Shown: positions 33,383 to 42,306 of the stretch, piece by piece
Numbering within the stretch: position 1 is the stretch's first letter
Layout: every line of letters begins with the position of its first letter
Assembly: GCF_016907515.1 (NCBI RefSeq)
Contig: NZ_JAFBBY010000001.1
Coordinates: forward strand, 1,984,001-2,048,000
Origin: Nocardioides nitrophenolicus
GTDB lineage: Bacteria > Actinomycetota > Actinomycetes > Propionibacteriales > Nocardioidaceae
Length of the DNA stretch: 64,000 nt
Reading direction: 5' to 3'
Translations under genes and position numbers: made by a program
Notes under the pieces: model-generated
Databases searched by the model: none
What the model saw: only the letters and a program-made list of their open reading frames with translations
What the model was told of the DNA's origin: nothing

Positions 33383-36300
33383 CGAACTCCTCCTCATCGA
33401 GCAACCGCTTGGTCGCCTGTCGGGCCAGGCCGACAGCAGCGTCGAGCTTCCATCGGTTCCCGGGCAGTGGATGGGCCTCCCAGGAGAGGTCCTGGTCGAG
33501 CACGGCGGCCACCGCGTCGGGCGTCGGCAGGGTGCCGGCGAGCGCCCGCCCGAGCCGCGGCGGCTGCCAGGGCTTGGGGGCGAGACCGCCGAAGACATAG
33601 CGCGCGGTCGTCCAGCGGCCGTCGGCCCCGGGTTGCGCGCACGCGGCCAGCGAGACGAGCGCGAAGTCGCCGTCCCACTGCTGCACCTTGACGAAGACAC
33701 CCCGTCCGGTGAGCGCGGACGCCGGCAGCAGCACCGCCTCCACCAGCTCGCCAGGCGCCAGGTCCAGCTCCCCAGGACCCGCGTAGAGACGGGGGATCGA
33801 GACCTCGCGGCTGCCCGACGGCCCGGTGACCACGACCGTCGCCGACAGCGCGTCGAAGACGGTCGCCAGGTCGGAGGGCGTGACCGCCTGACAGCGGTGG
33901 GCGCCGATGGCGGCGTGGTGCAGCCGGTGGTCGCCGTCGACGGCGTAGCAGGGACAGCTCACCCCACCGCGCTGGTAGCAGTCGAAGCCGTTGCGGAAGA
34001 ACCAGCAGCGCTTCTCCTGGCCGAGGTTCCCGGCGACCGTGGCGACCTCGCGGATCTGCGCGGACGCGATCGTCCCGACCGCGGAGGCGATCATCGGCAC
34101 CCGGCCCTCGGCCCACGTGGCGAGCTCGGTCAGCGTCACCGCGGCGCCGATCCGCCAGTCTCCACCAGGGGCCTGCGTGATCTCGCGCATCGCGGCCACG
34201 CCGCGGGTCCCGACCAGAACGGTCGGGAACAGCAGTCCCTGGTCGCGCTGCACCAGCACGTCGGTACCGCCGCCGATCGCCGTCGCGTCGGGCGCGGCCA
34301 GCTCGGCCACGGCCTCCGCGACCGTCTCCGGGAGGGCGACCCGCTCCACCGGCCGCGGGTTACGACGACGCGCGAAGCGAGTCCCCCAGCGGTCCAGCAG
34401 CAGGTGGATGCCGTAGGGGTAGAGGGCGCGGAACAGCCCGATCTGCCAGCGGCCCGGCCGCCGGGCCAGGTGGTGCCTCCGCGCTGGCCGGCCCTGGCGC
34501 TCACGCAGTGCCGACAGCACGACGTCGGGCGTCAGCGGCAGCTCCCGGAACCGGATGCCGGTCGCGTCGTACACCGCGTTGAGCAGGGCCGGCGCCGCGG
34601 GGATCAGCGCGATCTCACCGACGCTCTTCGCATCGAACGGCCCCGCCGGCTCCGGGCCCTCGACCAGCCCGACGTCGATCGAGGGGACCGTCGTTGCTCG
34701 CGGCAGCGGATAGTGGACGTAGCCGCCGTTGACCAGCCGGCCGCCCTCGTAGTGGAGCTTCTCCCCCAGCGCGGCACCCAGGCCCTGCACCGCGCCGCCG
34801 ATGATCTGGCCCTCGACCAGCGCGGGGTTGATCGCCCGGCCGATGTCGTGGACGGCGGCATAGCCGAGCACGCTGATCACGCCGGTGTCCGGGTCGACCT
34901 CGACCTCGACCGCGTGCGCGGCGTAGGCATAGGTCGCCGAGATGTTGGGGCGCTCGATCCCGGTCCAGTAGGGCTGCATCCTCGGCTCGACGTACTCGGT
35001 GTCGATCCGCAGCGAGCCGTCGACCAGGCTCTCGATCGGGATGCCGTCGGTGGCCGAGACGACCTGCCCGTCGCGCAGCGTCACCTGGTCGGTCCCGAGC
35101 TTGGCCGCGCCGAGCTCGCACAGCCGCGCGGCCATCGCCTCCGCGCTCTGGCGGACGGCATGCCCGCCCATGTGCGTGCCGCGCGAGGACCAGGCGCCCA
35201 TGTCGGGCGGGGTCTCGTCCCAGTCGGCCATGATCACGCCGACCCGGTCCATCGGTACGCCGAGCACGTCGGCCGCGATCTGCCCCAGGATGGTGCGCTG
35301 GCCGGTGCCGGCGTCCGCGCCGCCGAAGCGGACCACGACCTCGCCGGTGCCGCGCACCTCGATGCCCGCGGCGCTGGTGTTGCCGCCGGGATAGGCGTAG
35401 GAGCCGCTGGCGTGCATGCCCGACGAGACGCCCACGCCCCGGTAGGGACGGCGGTCCGGGCCGCGCTTGGCGTCCCAGCCGATCCGGTCGCGGACCTCGG
35501 CGAGGCACTCGCGCAGCCGGTTGGAGCCGACCCGCGAGCCGGAGAGCTGGATGGTGTCGGGCAGACCGGAGTTGGCGATCCGGAAGTCGATCGGGTCCTG
35601 GCCGCACTGCTCGGCGAGCTCGTCCATCAGTGTCTCGAGCCCGATCGCGGTCTGCGGCTGGCCGTAGCCGCGGAACTGGCCGCCGGGCACGAGGTTGGTG
35701 TCGACCAGGCGGGCGTCCCAGCGGACCGCGTCGGGGCGGTACATCGAGCCGAGCTGCTTGATGCCGGCCCGCATCACCGACGGGCCGTAGTGGTTGTAGG
35801 CGCCGTTGTCGACGTCGATCCGTGCGTCGAGGAAGCACAGCCGCCCGTCGGCGTCGGCGGCCGCGGTGAGCTCGGTGGTGAAGGCGTGACGCGGCTTGGT
35901 GAACGAGAACTCCTCGGCGCGGGTCAGCTCGAGCAGCACCGGCCGACCGCACTTCATCGACAGCGCGGCGGCGAGCGCCTCGTGCTCGGAGATCTTCGAC
36001 TTGGAGCCGAATCCCCCGCCCACGGCGACGTCGCGGCACACGACCTGGTCGAGCTCGAGCCCGAACAGCCCGGCCAGCTCGTGGACGACGAAGTGCGGGG
36101 CCTGGCTGGAGGTCCACAGCTCCAGGCGCTCGTCGTGCCACCAGGCGATGGTGGTGTTGGGCTCCATGCAGACATGGGTGACGCGCGGGTAGTGGAAGGT
36201 GCCGCTCGCGGTGAACGCCGCGTTCGCCTCGGCGAGGTCGACGTCACCCCAGTGCTCGGCGGTCGCGACCGCGACATTGGGCCCGTCGGCGCGGTCGTGG

Positions 36301-36722
36301 AGCAGCGGCGCGCCGGGGGCGAGCGCATCGGGGACGGTGAGCACGGCCTTGCGCCGGCGATAGCGGACCTTGATGGCGCGGATCGCCTCGTCCGCCGCCT
36401 CCGCGGTCTCGGCGGCGACGGCGGCGACCTCGTGGCCGACGTACAGGACCCGGTCGACGGCCAGCGGTGGCCGGTCGGAGTAGGGGCCGCCGCTGTGCTC
36501 GTAGAGCCGGCCGGCGGGGAAGTCGGCGGCGGTGACGACGGCGTGGACGCCGGGCACGCGCAGCGCCGCGGAGACGTCGAGACGCTTGATGTCCGCGTGC
36601 GGCAGCGGGGAGCGGAGGACGCGCGCGACCAGGGTGCCCTCGGGTGGCCGGTCGGCGGCGTACCGCGCGGTCCCGGAGGTCTTCTCGGCCCAGTCGAGCG
36701 GGCGGGTCGACCGGCCGATCAT
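33375..36722 (-). CDS. Molybdenum hydroxylase, fused molybdopterin and FAD subunits
   Basis: 1115-aa xanthine dehydrogenase-family protein in which the large molybdopterin subunit (residues 1 to about 740) is followed by the FAD subunit (about 790-1115). Mo-site motifs: VGGGFGSK, QFRGYGQPQ, and active-site Glu in KSVGEIALIP near 702. FAD part: AIGGGTDVLVQRD near 815 and TVAGNLGQEKRC near 900. A Cys-rich insert at about 905-945 (C-x9-C-x7-C-x-C, then a later Cys) resembles the 4Fe-4S loop of 4-hydroxybenzoyl-CoA reductase beta. Such enzymes hydroxylate N-heteroaromatic rings or reduce aromatic CoA esters. It overlaps its [2Fe-2S] subunit gene by four bases. The order Mo-FAD in one chain is unusual. 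Confidence 0.9.
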   Translation of the reverse strand: MIGRSTRPLDWAEKTSGTARYAADRPPEGTLVARVLRSPLPHADIKRLDVSAALRVPGVHAVVTAADFPAGRLYEHSGGPYSDRPPLAVDRVLYVGHEVAAVAAETAEAADEAIRAIKVRYRRRKAVLTVPDALAPGAPLLHDRADGPNVAVATAEHWGDVDLAEANAAFTASGTFHYPRVTHVCMEPNTTIAWWHDERLELWTSSQAPHFVVHELAGLFGLELDQVVCRDVAVGGGFGSKSKISEHEALAAALSMKCGRPVLLELTRAEEFSFTKPRHAFTTELTAAADADGRLCFLDARIDVDNGAYNHYGPSVMRAGIKQLGSMYRPDAVRWDARLVDTNLVPGGQFRGYGQPQTAIGLETLMDELAEQCGQDPIDFRIANSGLPDTIQLSGSRVGSNRLRECLAEVRDRIGWDAKRGPDRRPYRGVGVSSGMHASGSYAYPGGNTSAAGIEVRGTGEVVVRFGGADAGTGQRTILGQIAADVLGVPMDRVGVIMADWDETPPDMGAWSSRGTHMGGHAVRQSAEAMAARLCELGAAKLGTDQVTLRDGQVVSATDGIPIESLVDGSLRIDTEYVEPRMQPYWTGIERPNISATYAYAAHAVEVEVDPDTGVISVLGYAAVHDIGRAINPALVEGQIIGGAVQGLGAALGEKLHYEGGRLVNGGYVHYPLPRATTVPSIDVGLVEGPEPAGPFDAKSVGEIALIPAAPALLNAVYDATGIRFRELPLTPDVVLSALRERQGRPARRHHLARRPGRWQIGLFRALYPYGIHLLLDRWGTRFARRRNPRPVERVALPETVAEAVAELAAPDATAIGGGTDVLVQRDQGLLFPTVLVGTRGVAAMREITQAPGGDWRIGAAVTLTELATWAEGRVPMIASAVGTIASAQIREVATVAGNLGQEKRCWFFRNGFDCYQRGGVSCPCYAVDGDHRLHHAAIGAHRCQAVTPSDLATVFDALSATVVVTGPSGSREVSIPRLYAGPGELDLAPGELVEAVLLPASALTGRGVFVKVQQWDGDFALVSLAACAQPGADGRWTTARYVFGGLAPKPWQPPRLGRALAGTLPTPDAVAAVLDQDLSWEAHPLPGNRWKLDAAVGLARQATKRLLDEEEFDD

Positions 36723-37183
36723 CGGGCGTCCCGCCGGCTCTCGGCGACGGCGCAGACCGCGTCGACGATCTGGCGATATCCCGTGCAGCGGCAGACATTG
36801 CCCGACATCGCGCGCACGATGTCGGCGCGGTCGCGGTCGACGGACTCACGGAGCACCGCCTCGGCTCGGACCACCTGACCGGGTGTGCAGAAGCCGCACT
36901 GGAAGGCGGCATGGTCCGCGAACGCGGCGCGCAGGTCGGCAGCCTCGTCGCCGAGACCGGCCGCGGTGGTCACCTCGTCGGTCACCAGCGCGGCCGGCGT
37001 GGTGCAGGACATCACGGCGCGGTCGCCGACCAGCACGGTGCAGGCGCCGCACTCACCGCGACCGCACGCCTGCTTCGCCGAGAAGTTCCCCGCACCGCGC
37101 AGGACCTCCAGCAGGGAAGCGCCCGGGGCGCCGGCCGGGACGACGTCGCCGTCGACCCGGAGCCCGGCGCCGAGGTCAGCCAT
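36719..37183 (-). CDS. Molybdenum hydroxylase [2Fe-2S] subunit
   Basis: 154-aa small subunit with two [2Fe-2S] sites: plant-ferredoxin type CGRGECGACTV plus a later Cys (near residues 40-60), and the CGFCTPG...CRCTGY helical site (near 97-135). It overlaps the catalytic gene (ATGA) and the isochorismatase gene. Together with the fused large protein it makes a two-polypeptide hydroxylase. Confidence 0.95.
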   Translation of the reverse strand: MADLGAGLRVDGDVVPAGAPGASLLEVLRGAGNFSAKQACGRGECGACTVLVGDRAVMSCTTPAALVTDEVTTAAGLGDEAADLRAAFADHAAFQCGFCTPGQVVRAEAVLRESVDRDRADIVRAMSGNVCRCTGYRQIVDAVCAVAESRRDAR

Positions 37184-37811
37184 CGAGGGCGGCGGTCAAC
37201 CCGGGCAGATCGGTGACGACGCCGTGGAAGCGCTCGATGCTCGCCAGGGTCGCGGCATGAGCGGCGTCGTCGGAGTCGGCGACGCACTCGGCCGGGACGA
37301 CGACGTCGAAGTCCCGGGCGTAGGCGTCGCGGATCGTCGAGTCCACGCAGAAGCTGGTGGTCGTACCGGTGACCACGAGCACCTGCACGTCCTTCATCCG
37401 CAGCTCGACCTCGAGCGTGGTCTGGAAGAAGGCGCTCGAGCGGTGCTTGACCACGACCTCGTCGCGGTCCTCCTTGATCGCCTTCATCTCGTCGAGCAGC
37501 TCGGCGTCCCAGGTGCCGCGGCGGCACAGCTCGAGCTTGACCCCCCGGCGCTCCAGGTGGGACGGGATCCGGCGGCGCGCGCGGAGCACGTCGTCGTCGT
37601 AGTGGACCTGCTGGGTGAACCAGACGGGGATGTCGAGCCGGTGCGCCAGGTCGATCGTCCGCTGCACGGCGGGGATGATCGCCTGCGGGCTCTTCACGGC
37701 GTCCGCGCCGAACGCCTGGCCCCGCGACCCCTCGGGGTGACAGAAGCCGTTCTGCATGTCGACCACGAGCAGGCCCACGTCCCGCGGGTCGAGCTTCACG
37801 CTAAGCGGCAT
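37176..37811 (-). CDS. Isochorismatase-family cysteine hydrolase (amidase-like)
   Basis: 211-aa cysteine hydrolase with the triad Asp18 (LLVVDMQNGF), Lys near 120 (VVVKHRSSAFFQT) and Cys near 155 (TTTSFCVDSTIRDAYARDF, preceded by the cis-peptide region VTG). Relatives include N-carbamoylsarcosine amidase, RutB and maleamate amidase. Next to a hydantoinase-like gene it plausibly hydrolyses the ring-opened N-carbamoyl or amide product (inference). It overlaps neighbours on both sides. Confidence 0.88.
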   Translation of the reverse strand: MPLSVKLDPRDVGLLVVDMQNGFCHPEGSRGQAFGADAVKSPQAIIPAVQRTIDLAHRLDIPVWFTQQVHYDDDVLRARRRIPSHLERRGVKLELCRRGTWDAELLDEMKAIKEDRDEVVVKHRSSAFFQTTLEVELRMKDVQVLVVTGTTTSFCVDSTIRDAYARDFDVVVPAECVADSDDAAHAATLASIERFHGVVTDLPGLTAALDG

Positions 37812-39195
37812 GCCAGTTCCTCTCCTTGTCCTTGTCGGGTTCGGGCTTCGCGACCACCTGGCCGCTGCCCGGCTGCGCCAGCACCTCGCCGTCGCGGTAG
37901 ATCACGTCGCCGCGGCGCATGGTCAGCGTCGGCCAGCCGCGCAGCGGCACGCCCTCGAAGGCGCTGACGAACTCGCTCTGCGTGACGTCGGGACCGACGA
38001 CCTTCTCGGTCTCCAGGTCGACGATCACCAGGTCGGCGTCGGCGCCGACCTGGATCGCGCCCTTGGTCGGCGCCAGGCCGAACAGCCGGGCGGGGTTGTA
38101 GGCCATCGTCTCGGCGACCTTCTCGATCGCGATCCGGCCCTTGAGCACGCCCTCGGTGAGGACGACGGGCAGCATCGTGGCGAGGCCCGCGAAGCCGGGC
38201 GCCTCCTCCCAGATGCCCTTGCCGGACTTGGGGATCGGGACGTGGTCGGAGCCGATGGTCGAGATCCAGCCCTCGCGCAGGCCCCGCCACAGCTCGGCCT
38301 GGTGCTCGCTGTTGCGCAGTGCCGGCGCGACCTTGCCGACGCCGGAGCCGGCCAGGCGCTGGTCGTCGGCGGTGAGCGCGAGGTAGTGGGGGCAGGTCTC
38401 CAGGACGACGACTCGGCCCTTGCGCCGCGACTCGGCCGCCGCGTCGACGGCCATGCCGACCGTCGTGTGCGGCACGTAGAGCGGGCACTCCTGCAGGTCG
38501 GCGAGCCAGATCGCGCGCAGCAGGTCCTGCTCCTCGACGAAGTCGGGCCGCGACGCGCTGTAGGCCGCCAGGTCGTCGCCGCCGGACTCCTTCACCTTGG
38601 CGGTCAGGTGGCAGACCAGGGAGTCGTCCTCGCAGTGGACCATGCACCAGCCGTAGGGGCCGAGGTCGCGGATCTTCTCCATCGCGGCGTAGAGCACGGC
38701 GTCGTTGACCGACACCAGGCCGATCGGGTTCCCGGGCTCGTAGCCGCCCATGTAGAACTTGAAGCTCGTCACGCCGAACTCCTCGGCGTACCGGGGGATC
38801 TCCTCCACCTGCTCCATCGTCGAGATGATGAAGTGGAACTGGGTGTCCACCAGCATGCGCGTCTTCGCGGTCTCGAGCTCGGCCGGGAAGGTGTCGAGGA
38901 AGGTCGACGGCGAGCGGCGGTACTGCAGCACCGTCGTCACCCCGCCCACCGCGGCGCACGCCGTCTCGGACGCGAAGATCTCCGACAGCGGCCGGCCGCC
39001 GCCGAGGTGGACGTGCGGGTCGACGATGCCCGGCAGCACGTACCTGCCCTGGGCGTCGATCCGCTCGTCGGCCTCCGGGAGCACGCTCTCGTCGGCTAGG
39101 GCGACGATGCGACCGTCCTTGACGGCGATCGCCGCGTCGATGACGCCGCTGGGGCTGACGATCCGCCCGTTCGCGACGATGGTGTCCACGCGCAT
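37801..39195 (-). CDS. Dihydropyrimidinase/hydantoinase-like amidohydrolase
   Basis: 464-aa cyclic amidohydrolase. Metal-site residues are complete: DPHVHLGG (HxH near residue 61), Lys in TSFKFYMGG near 147, His in MVHCEDD near 182, His in VPHTT near 238 and Asp in IGSDHVP near 318. ATG 39195 has GGAGG 6 bases upstream; the in-frame extension to 39390 is Arg/Pro-rich and rejected. It is the first gene of a seven-gene overlapping operon ending at 30784. Ring-opening of a cyclic imide/ureide-like intermediate is inferred. Confidence 0.9.
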   Translation of the reverse strand: MRVDTIVANGRIVSPSGVIDAAIAVKDGRIVALADESVLPEADERIDAQGRYVLPGIVDPHVHLGGGRPLSEIFASETACAAVGGVTTVLQYRRSPSTFLDTFPAELETAKTRMLVDTQFHFIISTMEQVEEIPRYAEEFGVTSFKFYMGGYEPGNPIGLVSVNDAVLYAAMEKIRDLGPYGWCMVHCEDDSLVCHLTAKVKESGGDDLAAYSASRPDFVEEQDLLRAIWLADLQECPLYVPHTTVGMAVDAAAESRRKGRVVVLETCPHYLALTADDQRLAGSGVGKVAPALRNSEHQAELWRGLREGWISTIGSDHVPIPKSGKGIWEEAPGFAGLATMLPVVLTEGVLKGRIAIEKVAETMAYNPARLFGLAPTKGAIQVGADADLVIVDLETEKVVGPDVTQSEFVSAFEGVPLRGWPTLTMRRGDVIYRDGEVLAQPGSGQVVAKPEPDKDKERNWHAA

Positions 39196-39401
39196 CTGGC
39201 CTCCAGTTCCCGCTCCTCGGGGAGCGAAATCTCGCCTTGCCGACGCACCGGCCTGGGCCACGGATCGTGGCGAAGAGCATCGGGTGGCTGTCGGCCGCAC
39301 ACCCGGCGCACAGTGCGTCGAGGCTTGAATCGGACTCTCCGGACTGGAGAGCGATACCGTCCCTCCGGATGGTAGTGACCCGGGACACACGCGTCAAGCA
39401 T

Positions 39402-39427
39402 GCAAGATGACGTCTTGCGATGCGATA
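39402..39427 (-). promoter_or_regulatory. IclR-type operator, hydantoinase operon
   Basis: Perfect dyad GCAAGA/TCTTGC with a 5-bp spacer (39402-39418) and a third half-site GCGATA at 39422-39427, 20 bp from the first. It lies about 207 bp before the start codon. The 206-bp leader also contains a CTCTCC/GGAGAG dyad (39335-39351). Confidence 0.65.
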
Positions 39428-39431
39428 TCGC

Positions 39432-40562
39432 TCAGTGCCGGTGGCCGGGCTCGAGCAGCGCCTCGTAGAGCCGCTGGAAGTGCGCCAGGTCGGCGAGGTC
39501 GACGACATCGCGACGCGGATCGGATGCCGATCGTACGCTCTGCGGCCCCACCCGCACCGTCGGAATCCCGTGCTCGCGCAGGACCACCCCGTCGGTCGAG
39601 CCGGTCCACCGCGCGACCGGCGCGGGCGGGGTACCGAAGACGTCCTCCCACGCGTGCCGCGCCGCGCGTACGACGGGTGCCCGCTCGGGCGTCGCCTGGG
39701 CGTCGTGCAGCCACTCCACGTCCACCGCGGTCCGGCAGCCGGCGAGCGGGCCGTCGGCGAGCAGGGCGTGCAGGCAGGCGGTCAGCTCGGTGCCGAGCCG
39801 GGTGTCGCGCTCCCCGGGCACGGTCACGACGTACAGGTCGACGAGCAGGTCGGCCGGCAGCAGGTCCGGCTTGTCGGGCATCCCGGCCCGCACCGCGCCG
39901 ACCCCGACCTGGGGACCGACCTGGCCCACGGGCGCGCGGCTCGCGAGATAGCGCTCGCGCCACACGGCGATCGCGTCGAGCACCAGCCCGGCATGGCGCC
40001 CGATGCCGCCGGTGGGCGTCGCGGACTCGGGTGCGAGGGCGGCGCCGGGGCGGCCGGAGACCCGCACCTCGACGTACGCCGCGCCGGGCTCCTCCCAGAG
40101 CAGGCCGGGCGGGCCGCCCTTGGCCACGATCGCGGCGGGCGGCAGCGCCGGCAGGTCGGCCAGGAAGGCGCGCACGCCCTCGGCGCGGCCTCCTCGGCGA
40201 TGGGTGCCGCTGCCCGCGAGCAGCAGGGTGCCGTGGCGAGCCTGCGCGAAGGCGGCCAGGGCGGCCGCGGCCGGCGCCCGGGCGACACCGAGGCCGAAGC
40301 CCTCGGCGACGCCGTCGCCCACCTCGAGCACGCCGACCGGATCGTCGAGCGAGGTGTCGAGGTGGGAGTAGAGCAACGGCCCCGGGCCGCAGCGGGCGAC
40401 CAGGTTGGCGCCGTCGGCGCCGTACGGCTGCACGGTCCACTCGATCGCGGGCCACTGCTCCGCACACCACGCGGCGAGCGCCTGCGCGGCGCGGCGCTCC
40501 CGGCCGCGCGGCGCAGGCGTCGCGTCGAGCACCCGGAGGAGCTCGACCAGCTGGTCGCTCAG
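39432..40562 (-). CDS. M20-fold protein lacking most metal ligands
   Basis: 376 aa, overall layout of M20 peptidases/amidases: first metal motif LLYSHLDTS near residue 67, a dimerisation lid in the middle, and the late TDGVVLREHGIPTVRVGP. The second motif, normally G-x-D-x-K-G, reads GVARAPAAAA. The catalytic Glu-Glu is replaced by GTHRRGGRAEG, and the terminal HxPxE-like His motif is absent. It is probably not a standard zinc hydrolase. The start is unclear: CTG 40562 overlaps the dioxygenase stop (CTGA), GTG 40532 is the alternative. It is the last gene of the Rieske operon. Confidence 0.65.
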   Translation of the reverse strand: MSDQLVELLRVLDATPAPRGRERRAAQALAAWCAEQWPAIEWTVQPYGADGANLVARCGPGPLLYSHLDTSLDDPVGVLEVGDGVAEGFGLGVARAPAAAALAAFAQARHGTLLLAGSGTHRRGGRAEGVRAFLADLPALPPAAIVAKGGPPGLLWEEPGAAYVEVRVSGRPGAALAPESATPTGGIGRHAGLVLDAIAVWRERYLASRAPVGQVGPQVGVGAVRAGMPDKPDLLPADLLVDLYVVTVPGERDTRLGTELTACLHALLADGPLAGCRTAVDVEWLHDAQATPERAPVVRAARHAWEDVFGTPPAPVARWTGSTDGVVLREHGIPTVRVGPQSVRSASDPRRDVVDLADLAHFQRLYEALLEPGHRH

Positions 40563-41767
40563 AAACGGCCCCAGTCGTCGGATGCCGGCCGCCAGACGTC
40601 GATGTTGCGCGGGTCGGCGGGCATCTTGCGGGCGCGGTGCGTCTCGTGCTCCTCGGGCGTGAAGACCCGGTGGCTGTCGCACAGCTCGAAGCGCGGCCCG
40701 AACCTCGTGTCGTGCAGGTAGAACGCGATGGACGTCGACGCCGAGTGGTTGACGATGTCGGAGGCGATCGGCGCGCCCTTGTAGAGCGCGCGGGCGCGCA
40801 TCCGCATGACGTGGTCGAGGCTCTTCATCGCGAAGCAGAGGTGGGCGACGTAGTGCTCGTCGTTCTTCTGGATCGCCAGGCTGTGGTGGTAGCGGTCCTC
40901 GCAGCGCAGGAAGGTCGCCGAGCCGACGATGTGGTCGGACGGGATGAAGCCCAGCACCTTGATGTAGAAGTCCAGCATCTCCTCGTACTTGGTGGTCGCG
41001 AGGAAGGGGTGGACCAGGTCGAGCGGGCGGATCTCGAGGTGCGGCGGCTCGGCGTACTCCTGGAAGCCGATGAACAGCTCGACGAGGAGACCCTCCGGGT
41101 CGGCGAGGGCGAAGCCGTCGTCGCACAGCTCCTGCTGGCGCTTCTGCAGGGCGAGGATCTCGTGGCCCGCCGCGATCGCGCGCTGCTTGATCTCCTCGAG
41201 CACCTCCGCGCTCTCGACGCTGAAGCCGATCGCGGTGGTCCAGCCGTCGGTGCGCTCGGGGGCGCTGATCAGCTCGATCGCGTGGTGCTCGATGTCGGCC
41301 CGGAGGTAGGCGTACTCGTCGGTGCGCTGCTCCAGCTGGAGACCCACGTGGTACTCCAGGAAGTCGATGGTGGCCTGCATGTCGGGCACCTCGATCCGGG
41401 CGTACTCCATGCCGAACGGACCGTGCGGACGCTGGTTCACGCGTCCCTCCCTTCCCGCGTCGGCCTCCGGCCCCGCGAACTCGTAGGCGACGATCGCCTG
41501 GTCGGCGATCACCGGCCGCCACTTCTCGCGCACGAAGGTCTCGTGCGACTCACTGGTGAGGTAGGCGAGCAGCTCCTGCTCGTCGGGGAACTCGACCGAC
41601 ATCGCGTGGGTGTAGGTCTGGTCGCGGCTGCTCAGGTTCTCGCCCATCGACCAGTGGCGCATCGCCGGATAGCGCTCGGGGAAGGTCTCCAGCTCGGCGA
41701 GGATCGAGCGACGGGTCCCCTCGGGGACCTCGTCGGCGAACCGGAACATCAGGGTGTGTCGGATCAT
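40559..41767 (-). CDS. Dabb domain fused to extradiol-type (VOC) dioxygenase
   Basis: One continuous 402-aa frame. Residues 1 to about 100 (MIRHTLMFRFADEVPE...) form a stress-responsive A/B-barrel (Dabb) domain. From about 115 follows a two-module VOC protein like type I extradiol dioxygenases, with Fe ligands His near 252 (DLVHPFLAT), His near 307 (VAHLCF) and Glu near 359 (RFELCD). A strong GGGAGGGA before an in-frame GTG at 41440 means a separate 293-aa dioxygenase could also start there. It probably cleaves a catechol-like ring made by the adjacent Rieske system. Confidence 0.82.
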   Translation of the reverse strand: MIRHTLMFRFADEVPEGTRRSILAELETFPERYPAMRHWSMGENLSSRDQTYTHAMSVEFPDEQELLAYLTSESHETFVREKWRPVIADQAIVAYEFAGPEADAGREGRVNQRPHGPFGMEYARIEVPDMQATIDFLEYHVGLQLEQRTDEYAYLRADIEHHAIELISAPERTDGWTTAIGFSVESAEVLEEIKQRAIAAGHEILALQKRQQELCDDGFALADPEGLLVELFIGFQEYAEPPHLEIRPLDLVHPFLATTKYEEMLDFYIKVLGFIPSDHIVGSATFLRCEDRYHHSLAIQKNDEHYVAHLCFAMKSLDHVMRMRARALYKGAPIASDIVNHSASTSIAFYLHDTRFGPRFELCDSHRVFTPEEHETHRARKMPADPRNIDVWRPASDDWGRF

Positions 41768-41781
41768 CTGCGTCTCTCCGC

Positions 41782-42306
41782 TCAGAGGATGAAGCTCAGC
41801 CGAGCACCGACCGGCAGCGACTCGTGACCGAGGATCGACCGGCGCAGGCGGTACCTGAGCCCCGCCTCGGTGGGGACGACGACGTGCTCGTACCAGCCGA
41901 CGTACTGGTCGAACTGGCCGTCGCGCGCCCGGTGGACCACGAAGGACGCACGGATCCGCAGCGTGCCCTCCTCCTCGCCGGCGAACAACCGGACGTTGGA
42001 GACCAGGCGGTGGGTGCGGGAGTGCGGGTTCTCGGCGTGGGCCTTGCGCGACTTGAGCCGCTTGACCCGGGCCTTGATCAGGTCGTAGTCGTCGTCGACG
42101 AAGGAGCCGCCGGCGTGGAGCGACCAGCCCCGGTAGTCGGTGGTCGGGATCTCGTAGCGCGCGCCCTCCTCGAACAGCTCGAACCACGCGTCGTAGTCCC
42201 AGGCGTCCAGGATGTCGGCCTCGGCGTAGAGGAAGTCCTCGACCTCGCCGCGGGTGACCACCCGTCCCGCCACCTCGATCGCGCCGCGCACGTCGGCCTG
42301 CGTCAT
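41782..42306 (-). CDS. Rieske non-heme oxygenase, beta subunit
   Basis: 174-aa small subunit of the ring-hydroxylating dioxygenase SnoaL-like fold (EVEDFLYAEADILDAWDYDAW; HRLVSNVRL). It has a structural role in the alpha3beta3 hexamer. It overlaps the alpha-subunit stop by four bases. Confidence 0.93.
   Translation of the reverse strand: MTQADVRGAIEVAGRVVTRGEVEDFLYAEADILDAWDYDAWFELFEEGARYEIPTTDYRGWSLHAGGSFVDDDYDLIKARVKRLKSRKAHAENPHSRTHRLVSNVRLFAGEEEGTLRIRASFVVHRARDGQFDQYVGWYEHVVVPTEAGLRYRLRRSILGHESLPVGARLSFIL

Noticed and set aside
33126..36878. Long open frame (1250 codons) on the plus strand opposite the Mo hydroxylase
   Set aside because: It mirrors the real gene in a GC-rich codon frame, has Arg/Gly/Asp-rich low-complexity translation and no domain; the minus strand has complete enzyme motifs.
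39335..39351. CTCTCC/GGAGAG dyad in the hydantoinase leader as an eighth IclR operator
   Set aside because: The half-sites have different sequence from GCRAGA/TCTYGC and no partner at 20-bp pitch; more likely an RNA hairpin.
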